Source: Owenia fusiformis (lineage: Eukaryota; Annelida; Polychaeta; Sabellida; Oweniidae). From it: a stretch of 64,000 nt of DNA. Where the stretch lies: the NCBI GenBank assembly GCA_903813345.2, contig CAIIXF020000007.1, positions 36,540,759 to 36,604,758 on the forward strand. Reading direction: 5' to 3'. This document shows positions 44,530 through 55,739 of the stretch, in pieces. The position numbers were made by a program, and so were the translations under genes. A model generated the notes under the pieces. It was given only the letters and a program-made list of their open reading frames with translations. It did no database searches and was not told the origin of the DNA. Position 1 is the first letter of the stretch. Each line of letters opens with the position of its first letter.

Positions 44530-45580
44530 CGGCAGAGTTTGGCAAAACGAAGGCTTTATAATTATTTTGTAAGACCATCAATCTAGCTTATCTTGATAAT
44601 ATATTAATTAACGGAATGTGTTTTACATCATCTGTGTTTTTAGTGTAGTTAGATATGTTTATATTGTTTTAAACAGGGGAAATAAAATCATTGATTAAAT
44701 AATGTAGGAAAACGTAATTTTACAATTTTTCATGAAGTTAAGGGATCCTCTATTTGTGATTAATGGAAAATGATATCTTAATTACCATGCGCAAAGCATG
44801 TTCTTATGAAATTAAAGTTGACGTCATGCTTTGATATTTTTTTAATTATATCGAGCTTATATGACATGAAAACTCTATATCTGGAGTGTGATCATTTGTC
44901 CATATATCATGGGTATACCCAGGTATATATATATACAGGTAAGGTAGTTTAACTCATAAAAACAAAAAATATCGAAATCGACAATTACCATCCGCCATCG
45001 GCCGTTACCTTCGTTTGATACAGACCAGTGGATATTTACAGATTGTATATCTACGGATTGTTTTATATTTTCATGAAGATGATTTAAATAAACTGGAATA
45101 TACCGAACTCTCCTACTTTTCTAAAAATAGACTCATCCAGTGCACTCGTTTGAAGTCGTCATATTGTGTTGATACGGGAATGTATTATACTTAAGAAAAT
45201 CGAGTCAGCATCTGAATTCATCTCATTTGGTATATAATCAGACATTATTTGACTATGTGGCATCATTGGTTGACAAAGAAATGACATTAAATATGAACTC
45301 CATAGAGTTTATCCTGCTGATAAGACTTTCTGTGTGACTTTCTTGAGAGATCATAGTAAAGTGATCTTCGTGACGATCCTGTAGAGCTGCTTAGATATAA
45401 TATACGTTATCTGACTTTTTCATTCATTGTTGTTAAGAGTCCATGGGGATACCCACGAGCGGGGCTGCATTTTGTGCAACTGCATACTCTTCCCTTTTTA
45501 CTTTTCAGGAGTGAGGTGGTGAGGGAAATGATAAATGTAGGGAAGAAGAACTGTGTGCTCTAGGGAATGAGATAGAGCTT
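44530..45580. other. No feature recognised
   Basis: Unstructured apart from the TATACCCAGGTATATATATA stretch near 44912. Confidence 0.3.
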
Positions 45581-45582
45581 AC

Positions 45583-45766
45583 CGGTACACAAGCTATGAG
45601 GATAGCGTTTGTTGTTCGTTTTGGCTGAATTCCTTCTGCAGTTGAAGTTCCCGACACTTACAATCGGAATAACAACATATGGAACTATCAAGTTTTCGTT
45701 GATCGAAAATTTAACGGGCGAAAGTTCCACCCTGACAATCATGCTAACAGAACTTCTGACTCATAA
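45583..45766. other. Ambiguous exon candidate open on both strands
   Basis: Minus reading: acceptor GAGTCAG (45756-45758), 173 nt, donor ACCG/GTAAGC; the frame includes SMIVRVELSPVKFSINENLI. Plus reading: an excellent acceptor GAATTCCTTCTGCAG (to 45641), then a frame starting EVPDTYNRNNNIWNYQVFVD that stops at TAA 45764-45766. A second plus frame (45609-45794) is also open. The block is less AT-rich than its surroundings. At most one of these is real. The plus-strand acceptor and the polar peptide make the plus terminal exon slightly more attractive. It ends about 100 bp before the transposon at 45864. Confidence 0.25.
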
Positions 45767-46899
45767 TATAACCACAAAAAACATAGTTTTGTAATATTTA
45801 AATTTATTTTTGAACAATATGATTAGCTTAGATAGCTTTTCTTATATTGGTGAGTTTTACAATTACGGGGTGGTCCAAAAAATGTATACATTTTTGATAA
45901 AGTAACATTTTTATTTCAAAGGTATTTTTAATCATAGTCCTGTCTTAGAGACCTGTAAACCCCTCGGTCATCGACCTTCACATTCGACTCATTGAATGTC
46001 CAAAAAGAACAGTTAACAGGAGATGAGCTTTTTGCCGATATCGAAGAGCACTAGGGGCAATCTTTGAGGCTCCATTTTTGGTTCGAATTTATGGGTATGC
46101 GCATCAATGAAGTTATTTCATACTCAAGATTTAAATTACTTTTCTGTGATCGGTTCGGTTTTAGCAAAGACGTCTATCTGAGATAGAAATGCTTGGTTTT
46201 AGTTTCTACACAAAACGTACAGAGTTACGCCTAATTGATATACTGTCGAAACACTTCCGGTAGATACATACAATCTGTTTTTACACTAAACGAAAATATT
46301 CCCACAACATAAGATCAGTATTGGTAGAGACTGCTTTGAAATAATGAACGTAAGTGAAATCTATTTCAAATGATATGTTCTTACTAGAGTTTCAGTTATA
46401 GATGGCGCTTGCGTTTTCATAATCTAAACAAATTAAATTTGAAGGGTGTCATGCTAATGCGCAATGTGCTGAACCAGAAATGGAACCTTGCGCAGATTGG
46501 TGAATGGGTGGATGGGTCCCACGGGTTGATACACTCTGACATGTTTAAAAAATTGAATAAAGCGAGTTGACTTGAAAAAATTGACCCATGCCCCGACTAC
46601 CAAAATGCATTTTTTTACTTTTCAATGAAGGAGGTAAAAAGCAGTCGATAGAAATTATCTGCTCGAATAGAAAATCTGTTTTAACATCTCCCGGGACATA
46701 TCATTTACTGAACATCACTAGGAATTTAAAATTTACGAATCTCAATTGCAGGTAAAAGTTTTTTTTAATGCTTTATCCCAAGAATTTCTGAACACCTAAT
46801 AGGTCGAAGATTGAAGGCCGAGTGTGCAGGTCGAAGGTCGAACAGCTTTTAGAGCATTTAATTTTGCGAGTACAGCTCAATAGTTCATAATTTGCTTGA

Positions 46900-47060
46900 T
46901 CAAAGTTTCTTGCACTAATCTCTTTGGCTGGATGACATTAAAGTTCGTAATGTCCGACATGTTTCATAGACAATTCTTCTGATTTCTGTTCGAATGTTAT
47001 TTTTAGCGTATCAATAGTTTCGGAATTATTTGCATAGATCCTTTCTTATAGTTAGCCCCC
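46900..47060 (-). pseudogene. Transposase C-terminus remnant, minus strand
   Basis: On the minus strand, across stops, the reading NNIRTEIRRIVYETCRTL is what one expects of the 'eLkdnIrxeIrxI...' segment that precedes the end of Tc1/mariner-related transposases. Very decayed; identified from pattern only. Confidence 0.4.
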
Positions 47061-47074
47061 GAGGAAATCACCAA

Positions 47075-47190
47075 AAGGAATAGTTACTGGATGACATTCG
47101 CATAGAGATCAGTATAATTGTCCATGACATGTTAGACCGCGTCATTAGAAACGTCAATGTGCGAGTAGAAACAGCGCAAAGCTTGGATCG
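47075..47190 (+). pseudogene. Transposase C-terminus remnant, plus strand
   Basis: The plus strand reads, with one in-frame break near the start, DDIRIEISIIVHDMLDRVIR followed by NVNVRVETAQ and then DRGHIKT. This matches the pattern DxIRxEIxxI...MLxRVxxNxxxRxxxCxxxxGGH of such transposases. It points the opposite way from the remnant at 46900-47060, so the element again holds two tails head to head. Confidence 0.45.
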
Positions 47191-47319
47191 GGGACATTAA
47201 AACTATCAAGTGTGCTCGGAAATTGGAAGAATACGAGTAAAAAACCGGCCACACAAAATCATATATTTGAAAGACAAGTCTATGAAAACAAAACACAGAG
47301 TGAACAGTATCGTACACTC

Positions 47320-47960
47320 GAATAGAAAAGTCAGAAATAGCCGCCTTAACATTTATCTAGAATGCTTCAAAACTAATCAGTTGTAGATTTTTATACCAGG
47401 AAATATAAGATTTCACATTAATCCATTAAACTGTTCGGCTGGAAACCTGTAGAAGAGCCTCAACAGACAAGATTTTAGGACGGAACTACCAAAATGGCCG
47501 CCTTAACATTTACCAAGAATATCAAAAAACGAATCACTTTTAAACATTTATATGTAGAAAAAATCCTGAAATTTCAGACAATTCCAGCAAAGGATTTGGA
47601 TAGAAACCTGCAGACAAGCCTCGACGGAAAAATTTTATGAAGAAAAATTCAAATTGACCGATTTTACTTTTACCTCGAATGCGTAAATACCATGCACCAC
47701 TTCTTAACTTTTATACGTGGAAACATCTCTGAAAATGTTAGATAAATCCCTCAGAGGTTTTGACTGAAAACTTGCTGCCAAGCCTTAACAGGCAATATTT
47801 TTGCACGAAAAATCCAAAATGGTCGCCTTAGCATTTACCAAGAATGCCCAAAACCACGCAGTTCATGAAAAAAACATCCCTAAAAGTTTCAGATTCATTT
47901 ATGAAACGGTTTGTCTGGAAAAATGTATCGCCCGGAAAACAGTTCACAATATAGCACCCA
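47320..47960. repeat. Tandem repeat, about 160-bp unit, four copies
   Basis: Inside the right half of the element at 45864-48047. Each unit carries a version of ATGGCCGCCTTAACATTTAC (47340, 47494, 47655, 47818), then a GAAAYATC-TTTCAGA stretch and CTGGAAACCTGYAGACAAGC. Copies are about 70% alike. Confidence 0.7.
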
Positions 47961-48539
47961 AGGGCGCGATAAAAAATAGCAAATGTTTACTTTCAATAAA
48001 AATGCTACACTGTCAATAATGTATACATATTTTTGGACCACCCTGTACAATACAATATAAACATACAATAATAATTCAGTTATACAACATTGCTAATATA
48101 CCTGGAATATCGGGCACTGCACATTAGTCAGTATATTGTCGTACAGTGTAGCGATGAAATCAATGGCAAACTTTAAATTATTCCATATATATGAGCAACA
48201 GTGTAGTTTATACTTCATTGGCTTATTGAAAACAACCAAGTTTCAAAAAGATAAATCCAATAAAGCAACTAATTTATAATAAAGTAATATACATCGCATA
48301 CCAATTTTTATCAGCAGTCTAAATGTTTAAATTGCTCTATATATACTGGTATCTTGAAAAACGGCTTGACATCAACTGTCGCCCCATTATTTTTTGGCAT
48401 CATCATTTGCTTTTGGAAATGGGCCATCGGTGATGTCATTTGTACTATTGCCCTGTGTCATTGAAGAAAATAAATATATACCAACAAGTAAAAATACCCA
48501 AAACAACAAAATTATATTAAAATCCAATCATTCACAACA

Positions 48540-48866
48540 GCACAATCTGGCACAACCCACTGCATGACACAATCGGCTTATCACATCCAAGTACAGCCAA
48601 GTAGATCTTCAATCACATGGCACAATAAAACACAACGCATTGTTTAACCTAAAAACACAATGGGACACAACATCTAAAATAACACAGCCTTTAAGTTATA
48701 GGCTGTAACATCATCAAGCACAACACAATTACACAACTAACCAAACCATGAATGACACATTGCTCGATAAACAGAACACAATGGGGCACAATTAATAACG
48801 AAACCATCATGATTAGATACAACCGATAAAACATAACCAATAGCGGAACAAGGGATTAACATGACA
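48540..48866. repeat. 151-bp satellite, left portion, diverged
   Basis: CACAATCTGGCACAACCCAC and further CACAACACAATT words match the satellite at 50070-51110. The array is cut at 48869 by a TIR element. Confidence 0.6.
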
Positions 48867-48868
48867 AA

Positions 48869-50072
48869 ATGTCACCACCTTATGTTGCTCACAATATTAT
48901 GAGTTCAATCTTAGTCAGATTTAAATTTCTGAGAACTTGTAGATGATTTTGAAAAAATAAATTGGTCAATTTGAAGCAAGTTGAAAAAAGACCTCTTTTG
49001 ACCCTGAGAAGGTCATTGAAGGTGAAATCTCAAAGCTAAAGTCAGATTTGAACTTCTGAGAATTTGTAGATGACTTTGAAAAAAAATTGGTCAATTTGAA
49101 GCGAGATGAAAAAATACCTCTTTGACCTTGAGAATGTCGTTGAAGGTCAAATCTAAAGTTAGATTTGAACTTCTGATAACTTGTAGGTGCTTTTGAAAAA
49201 TAAATTGGTATATTTGAAGCAAGTTAAAAAAAGACCTTTTTGACCATTTTTGACCTTGAGAAGGTCAAATCTCAAATCTAAAGTCAGATTTGAACATCTG
49301 ATAACTTGTAGATGACTTTGAAAAAAATTGGTCAATTTGAAGCAAGTTGAAAAAGACCTCTTTGACCTTTTTAACCTTGAGAAAGTCATTAAAGGTCGAA
49401 TCTAAAGTTATATTTGAACTTCTGATAACTTGTAGATGATTTTCGGAAAGAGAATTGGCCAATTTGGAGCAAGTTGACAAAATACCTTTTTTTGACCTTG
49501 AGAAGGTCATTTAAGGTTGAACCTCAAATCTAAAGTCAGATTTGAACTTCAAGTTGAAAAATACCTTTTTGACCCTGAGAAAGTCAATGAAGGTCAAAAC
49601 TCAAATCTAAAGTCAGATTTGAACTTCTGATAACTTGTAGATGATTTTGAAAAAAAGAGTTGGTCAATTTGAAGCAAGTTGACAAAATACTTTTTTGACC
49701 TTTTTTTACCTTGAGAAGGTCATTGAAGGTCAAATCTCAAATATAAAGTCAGATTTGAACTTCTGACAATTTGTAGACGATTTAAACAAAAATTGGTCAA
49801 TTTGAAGCAAGTTGAGAAGCACCTTTTTTGACCTTTTTGACCTTGAAAAGGTCATTAAAGGTCAAATCCTAAATATAGTCAGATTTGAACTTCTGTAAAC
49901 ATGTAGATGATTTCGATAAAAATTAAGTCAGTCTTAACAGTAGTTTTTACGTTATTGGAAATTGTAAGAATTTGTTACAGACGCCGATCGCCAACCGCCG
50001 ATCGCTGATCGTCATCTGCCATTAAAAAAACAGAGACCATAACAATATGTCACCACTTTTTGGTGGTGACAT
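48869..50072. mobile_element. TIR element carrying its own tandem array
   Basis: Termini ATGTCACCACC (48869-48879) and GGTGGTGACAT (50062-50072) are perfect 11-bp inverted repeats. The right end also forms a hairpin (TGTCACCACTTTTTGGTGGT plus GACA at 50048-50071). Between them about 1 kb is a tandem repeat, followed by a CGATCGC-rich stretch (49981-50022, words GCCGATCGC). No transposase. It sits inside the 151-bp satellite, whose sequence resumes at once on the right, so it is an insertion. Confidence 0.7.
48900..49930. repeat. Tandem repeat, about 110-130-bp unit, eight to nine copies
   Basis: The unit reads AAAGTCAGATTTGAACTTCT, GATAACTTGTAGATGATTTT, a short A run, TTGGTCAATTTGAAGCAAGT, TGAAAAA, then TTTTTGACCTTGAGAAGGTC and ATTGAAGGTCAAATCTC. 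Each unit contains the palindrome TGACCTTGAGAAGGTCA. Several minus-strand frames over it (49159-49510) start TFSRLKRSK or similar because units repeat; these are artefacts. Confidence 0.9.
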
Positions 50073-51128
50073 AAAAACCGACAAACCAAGTACAACCTGA
50101 GAAACACTTATACACTATCAACATTTCCAACAAGGCATAACTTGAGATAAAAAATAACAACAAAATTGGGCACAACCCACAATCGGGCACAACCTGCCAG
50201 CCAACCAGGATACCATAATAGCAACACAATCCATGCATAACGCAATTGGCCACATATATACACAATCAGCATTCACCAATTAGGCACAACTTGAAACACC
50301 ACCAACACAACACAATCGGGCACAACCAACAATCGGGCACAACCTGCCAGCCAACCAAAATAACATAATCACAACATAATCCATGCCTAACGCAATTGGC
50401 CACATATATACACAATCTGCATTCACCAATTTAGGCACAACTTGAAACACCACTAACACAACACAATCGGGCACAACCCACAATCGAGCACAACCTGCCA
50501 GTCAACCAGAATAACATAATCACAACACAATCCATGTCTAACGCATTTGATCACATATATGCATAATCAGCATTTACCAATCAGGGACAATTTGAGACAA
50601 CATCAATCACAACACAATCGGGCAAAACCCACAATTGTTCACAACGTGCCAGCCGACCGGTATAACACAATCACAACACAGCTCATGCCTGACATAATTG
50701 ATTACACATATACACAATCGGTATTTCCCAATCAGGTATAACTTAAGACAACATCAAGTCGACCAGTACAATACAATCACAACACAGTCGCAACACAATC
50801 CACACCTAATGCAGTTGGTCATATTTATACAAAATCAGCATTTACCAATCAAGACATAACTTAAGAGAACATCAATCACAACACAATCGGACACAACCTA
50901 ATATACAACCAAAAATACAGCCAAAATGGATACAATCGATAAAATAATCAAACACAGATTATGATACCAAATTAGTCGACAAACAGCTTCAAACAAGAAA
51001 CAACCTGATAACATCAATCACATAACGCATTCGAGCACAATCCTATTACTAACGCAGTCAAACACAGCTTGACATAATAACACAATCAAAACATACCACA
51101 AATGAGACGTAACAAACCATTCAACCCA
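50073..51128. repeat. Satellite array, 151-bp unit
   Basis: About six units with landmarks AACCTGCCAGCCAACC at 50191, 50341, 50492 and 50643 (period 150-151), AATCCATGCCTAACGCAATT and ATACACAATCAGCATTYACC. The first three are well preserved; later ones drift (CACAACACAATCG words) to about 51128. It is rich in ACA/CAA, giving a strong strand asymmetry. The open frames here are artefacts. Confidence 0.85.
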
Positions 51129-51138
51129 ATGAGAAATT

Positions 51139-52014
51139 TACACTCCCCTCCATAAGTTTGGCAACCTTAGCTCCCTCATTGAACTACGTGTTAAAGCCTC
51201 TTTACGTTTGAATTTTTATTTACCTAACCGGCGATGGAATAACTTATAATATTGATGGAAACGTAACTTAACTTTATTTCAAATACCTCCAAATTTTCTA
51301 AATTTTTTTCCTCAATTACAATAGGTCGAAAATTGATGATAAATTTGATGAATTTTTGAAAATCGTCATTCCCCATGTAATCCAATGGGAAATGGAGGGT
51401 TCGGGGCAAATCAGAAATTAGGACATCATTTCAGTAAAAGATTCAGCAAAAAAAAATTTATATAGAAAATTGAATTGTCTAACTTTTTTGTACACTAAGT
51501 GTTTAGTTTATTTGATGAATACTAAAGTTACAGTGCTTCAAAGTCATTTTTGAAAATAATTTTTCGCCTCCTGTGTTATTACAATGGGAGAGCTTTTTTG
51601 ATGAACAATTTTGACTTTAAATCCCTATAACTTTGTTGAACCTGAAGAAACATATCATTTTTTGTTAAATAAAGTTAATAGCAAATTCAAGCCTGCCTAA
51701 CTCATATTTTTGCAAGGACTCGGATGAATATTCTGTCATATGATTTTTGGCAAACCTACTATTTCCCATTGGTTAACATGGGAATGTCGATTTTCAAAAA
51801 TTCATCTTTATCATCAATTTTCGACTTATTGTAATGGAGGAAAAAAAATTGAGAAAAATTTGGAGGTATTGGAAATAAAGTAAAAATTACGTTTCCATCA
51901 ATAGTTTAAGTATTTTCAATGTAGGTTGAGTAAATAAAAATTCAAAGGTAAAGAGGGTTTAACACGTAGTTCAATGGGGGAGCTAAGGTTGCCAAACTTA
52001 TGGAGGGGAGTGTA
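51139..52014. mobile_element. Longest copy of the CACTCCC family, TIRs of about 265 bp
   Basis: Left arm 51139-51405 and right arm 51750-52014 are inverted repeats of about 85-90% identity, from CACTCCCCTCCATAAGTTTG inward through TTGATGGAAACGTAA and CCAATGGGAAAT. TA lies at both edges. The 345-bp core (51406-51749) has no transposase. This copy defines the family of the short MITEs at 588, 1096, 15031, 15288, 23120 and 25768. Confidence 0.85.
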
Positions 52015-52289
52015 AATCCTAACATATAGGCATATCCTGAACACAAAAAATTACAACCAAACCTCTCTCATCAGCTGATGAGATGGCACACAATTGTACA
52101 AATGTCATCATCTTAGAATCAGCTAAATATACAATACCAGTCATAATGACTGACGGTAGTTGGGGAAGCTTAGACATTAGGCTATGTCATCCAGGTTCCC
52201 CAAACGAAAACGCCTGCCATTTTACAAAGATTGCATAACTAGACGTATTCTCATAACGGTTGATGTTTTTTTGAGATGGACCTACTCAC

Positions 52290-52870
52290 TAACCTCGATA
52301 GTCTATGAACACCTGGCTATTCTAAACACCTCACAATCTGAACACTTCTTTCGGTACCATTTTTCTTCTCATTTACTCCAACGTTGAAAAACTTAAACAT
52401 CTTTTCATTTTGAACACTGAATAATCATATTTGAAAAAAATCATGTTTCGGTTAACACAATTATTTAACTATGTATCATTTGTCACTGTTTTATAATGAT
52501 ATCCCAACTTTTGAAAAACACTAAAATGCTTGATTTAAAAGCTATCGAGTCTTTTTAGAATGACTAATGAATTCACTAAAAACTCAGATTGTTCAACTCA
52601 AATTACTGAAATGCCAAAGTTATGATGTCAATAGAACTTTAAATAATTATTGAGAATATGTGTTCACATTTCTTCAAGAAATAGAATACGGTCGGTGTAA
52701 AAGGGTAGGAGGTCCTATCAAATTATGGTCCTGCTCTCCATTGATTTATATGGTGACCTAAATACAACTCTTTCCCTCATTATCTTATACACAATCAGGG
52801 CAATAAAACCTGGAACCTTTTTCAAATCCAGTCAGTGATGGCATTCAGATTAGACAAGTTCTACTGTAAT
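52290..52870. mobile_element. Pogo/Tigger-like non-autonomous element or remnant
   Basis: The left part AACCTCGATAGTCTATGAAC followed by ACCTGGCTATTCTAAACACC and the right end TTCAGATTAGACAAGTTCTA followed by CTGTA are the opposite ends of a pogo-type element (compare TACAGTGAAACCTGTCTAAT at 36784). No transposase frame in between. Confidence 0.5.
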
Positions 52871-52936
52871 TGTATTTCTAAGCAATTAATATATGCTTTT
52901 GAATACAATTGACTCTTCTACAGGTATATGAGGTAT

Positions 52937-54221
52937 TGTAACATTCCCTCAACTCATTGTGGTAGCGTGGTTCAAAGAGAGGGAGATGTTATTGGTTAAA
53001 ATTATGAGCTTTATTCTTAGTTAATTATGGGGGGTGTAAAACATCTGTCTTTACAATGAGTCTTATAAGAAATAAACTTTTATGTCGAAAGAAAGATGGC
53101 GTTCTAGTAAAAATCTCTACATCTTGATTATACTTGGAATTGTCTCATGAAAGGGGGGGGGATAATATCACCTTAAGAAATATAACACGACAATAGTTTT
53201 AAATAAAGAAACATATTTACAGGTGTATATATTTTTAAGATATTAAAGATAACAATGACAACAGTACAGTAAAAATTAGTTATGAATAATCAAACTGTGT
53301 TCTGGGAGAAGTTTCTGTATATAAAGTGACTAACATGGACTAACAATGACTAGCACGAACTATAACAAGTGACTAACACGAGCTAACAAGTGACTAGCAA
53401 GTGACTAACAAGTGACTAGCAAGTGACTAACACTGACTAACACGAGCTACATGATTGGAAATTTGCAATATGAATGCCGGAATTTCCAGAGACTGGGAAA
53501 GCTGGACTGTGGGGTACTTTGGGAAGGGGAAATACATCTCTCTAATAGGATACATGGTCCTGGGACTAGAGTAGATGTAAAGGGGATCCTGGGCAACTTT
53601 TGGACCGGAGCATTATATACATTTCAAGGTAACTTTCACTGTCAAATCTCTTAACAGAATGTCATAAAACATATATCAATTTGTTGATCATCATTTGATT
53701 AATACAAATATATATTTACCTAACACCAATATAGTCGGAATACTGCAAAATCGATCAAAACGTAAGAGATATATCCATTAGCATCCTTACAGTTAAAATC
53801 TAAACAGAACACAAACCAAACTTCTCAACTGAGGAAAACCTTACGCCGAATACTAACTTAAGAAACAAAAGTATTTCATACCTAATACTGATATCAAAAT
53901 ATGATGAACACAAATAAACATGTTTAAGAAGCTGTGATCAAAGTAAATTGCTTATAATTAATGCTAATTACTGGATCAAATCTTGGGACTATATTCTGCA
54001 CTATTTGCAGTTAAAATATCAATACGCCATCACTGAAAAGTATTTAATTGGAGATTGGCATTCTTTTTGAGAGTGAATATCAGCTGAATGCATATAAACG
54101 TACAACTTATAAACGATTAAAGTTAAAATCTAATTAAATATAGAGATAAATACAGTAACAGCACACCAAATAATAAGAGAAATTATATTATAAGTATATA
54201 TGAATTTGGTGGGTTGTTACA
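52937..54221 (-). repeat. LTR (3' LTR in element sense)
   Basis: 1285 bp with TGTAAC / GTTACA termini. It contains a short internal tandem of AAGTGACTAACAAGTGACTAG words (about 53325-53450). The 67-codon frame at 53451-53654 recurs identically in the other LTR, but I recognise no function; it is probably just open sequence. Confidence 0.9.
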
Positions 54222-54235
54222 CAGCTTCCCTCTTT
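54222..54235 (-). promoter_or_regulatory. Polypurine tract
   Basis: On the minus strand AAAGAGGGAAGCTG lies immediately before the downstream LTR's TGTAAC. A purine run at this place primes plus-strand DNA synthesis in LTR retroelements, and it fixes the element's direction as minus. Confidence 0.7.
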
Positions 54236-55380
54236 AATAAGTGTTCGACCCGAACATGCTTTAAAAATTTAAAATAGAAGTCCACAATTTGATAAACATG
54301 TAATGTCAGCACCTAAAATTATAGTAATTTCGTATTGTCATTATTTTATTAGTCTATATATTGCTGCATTCTTCTCTGGATCTGCAATATCAAAGTTCAA
54401 AAGTTTATTCACTGCAGTTCTAGTCTCTCCCATCTCTGTTTATACATTGTATGATTATGGCTACGTGTTTTCAATAGTTCTTTAATGTTCAACAGATTCC
54501 CGGAAAAATATATGAGAGGTTGACAGGTCTGTAAATTGTAGTGGTGAATCATCAGCTTGCATCTGGTTAAGTTGACATCTTCTGTTCTGCATCCCTGAAA
54601 CAGTGCTACACAGACATCCTATCGTGAAATAGCAATACGCCAGAAAGTAAACCAATAACGGGACAGGGTCACACCATCGGTACATAAGCCAAATTTTCAT
54701 ATTCTCACAAATAAGGGACACGGGACACATCTTCTCATCTACAGGGGCAATTTGAATGATCAACTCATTTCTACGGGGATTATGATACCTTAACAAGTCA
54801 TCAATCTTGGATAATTCGTAACATTGAAATAAATACAATAGCATTCGTTTCCAGGTATCTCAGCACATTGGGATTTTCCTATGGGACATCCATTCTTATC
54901 GGGTCTAACTTGGACTTTTGGACTAATAATGACATACGGTCTCATAGAAACGATATGTATTCAAGTTTCATAAAAACCTTCCAATTTGAATTCTATTCGA
55001 ATTCGTTCACCACGGGACCAATGGCTCCATCTTTTGGAACTATATGGAATAATGGGACAGCTTGGGACTATCAAGCACTAATTCAGTCTTTATTAAAACA
55101 CTACTTGTCTGTACTTGGTCTACTTGAACAACATCCACCTTGTTAATTCAATATTAACAATGTCTGACTGTTCCGGGACTATTTATATTCTATAAGAATA
55201 TAATATTTACATTATGTACATTGTCTAAGGGGCTATTCTAACCAGTCTCCAGCTGGCTGTACCTTAATCACTACCTTGAATTCTTTACCCAAGGCAGCGA
55301 AAGTTTTGGGAAAAGTATCCTTTCTACATCGTTGAAATTGCTGATTTGTAGAGAGACAATGGAATCTAACGGATTTGTTA
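54236..55380. other. LTR element interior without recognisable coding
   Basis: A minus-strand frame at 54482-54844 (120 codons) has one hydrophobic stretch (VPLLVYFLAYCYFTIGCL) and lies where an env-like or accessory ORF could sit, but nothing else supports that. A plus-strand frame (54868-55146) is antisense to the element. No integrase or reverse transcriptase motif found. Confidence 0.4.
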
Positions 55381-55381
55381 T

Positions 55382-55735
55382 TTACAAAAGGGCTACAGCA
55401 ATACATTCAATACTTGGGGCGAACTTGGATTTCCACTGTTTCAGGACATTCAACCCAGGCGGGGGCAATAACAATGCTTTAACGAAGTATGCTGGTCTTT
55501 TCTTTAAAGACAACAAGCTAGCTTTCACATCAACAACAGTCTCATGACTTTTCAGGAAGTCGCGACCCAGAATGCATGGATATTCAATTTCAGCAACATA
55601 CATAGACTGTTGGAAATTAACCCCCTACTCAACAGATATTTAATAATCAATTTTCCGTGGGTGGGTAACTGACTACCATTGGCGACAGTTATGGCCGTAA
55701 CTGCCTCGCTATCTGAAGGGACCTTATAAGACCAC
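55382..55735 (-). pseudogene. Retropepsin (aspartic protease) remnant of the LTR element
   Basis: The frame at 55382-55603 carries YPCILGRDFLKSHETVVDVK, matching the C-terminal retropepsin block (ILGxDFLxxHxxxVD). Just upstream in another frame is AITVANGSQLPTHGKLII, the preceding 'anGxxlxxxG' block. The two are separated by a frameshift at the C run near 55621. The catalytic DTGA is not visible further upstream, so the N-terminal part is deleted or decayed. The gene is inactive. Confidence 0.7.
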
Positions 55736-55739
55736 TTGG

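Larger units (their letters stand above)
45864..48047. mobile_element. Decayed 2.2 kb Tc1/mariner-superfamily element
   Basis: The left end TACGGGGTGGTCCAAAAAAT followed by GTATACAT and the right end ATGTATACATATTTTTGGAC followed by CACCCTGTA are inverted repeats, and TA flanks both sides. Inside are remnants of transposase C-termini in both orientations (see 46900-47190) and a tandem repeat of about 160 bp at 47320-47960. No intact ORF. The 'GGTGGTCCAAAAA' end is typical of mariner-related elements with C-terminal RxxxNxxxRxxxC motifs. Confidence 0.75.

Noticed and set aside
47801-48019. 72-codon ORF with acceptable composition
   Set aside because: It lies within the tandem repeat and right end of the transposon at 45864-48047 and is not in a transposase frame.
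48900-49930. CRISPR-like direct repeats
   Set aside because: Units are contiguous tandem repeats of 110-130 bp without unique spacers, in eukaryotic DNA, and lie between transposon ends.
53451-53654. 67-codon ORF conserved at 57152-57355
   Set aside because: It is identical only because the two LTRs are near-identical; this says nothing about selection on a protein.
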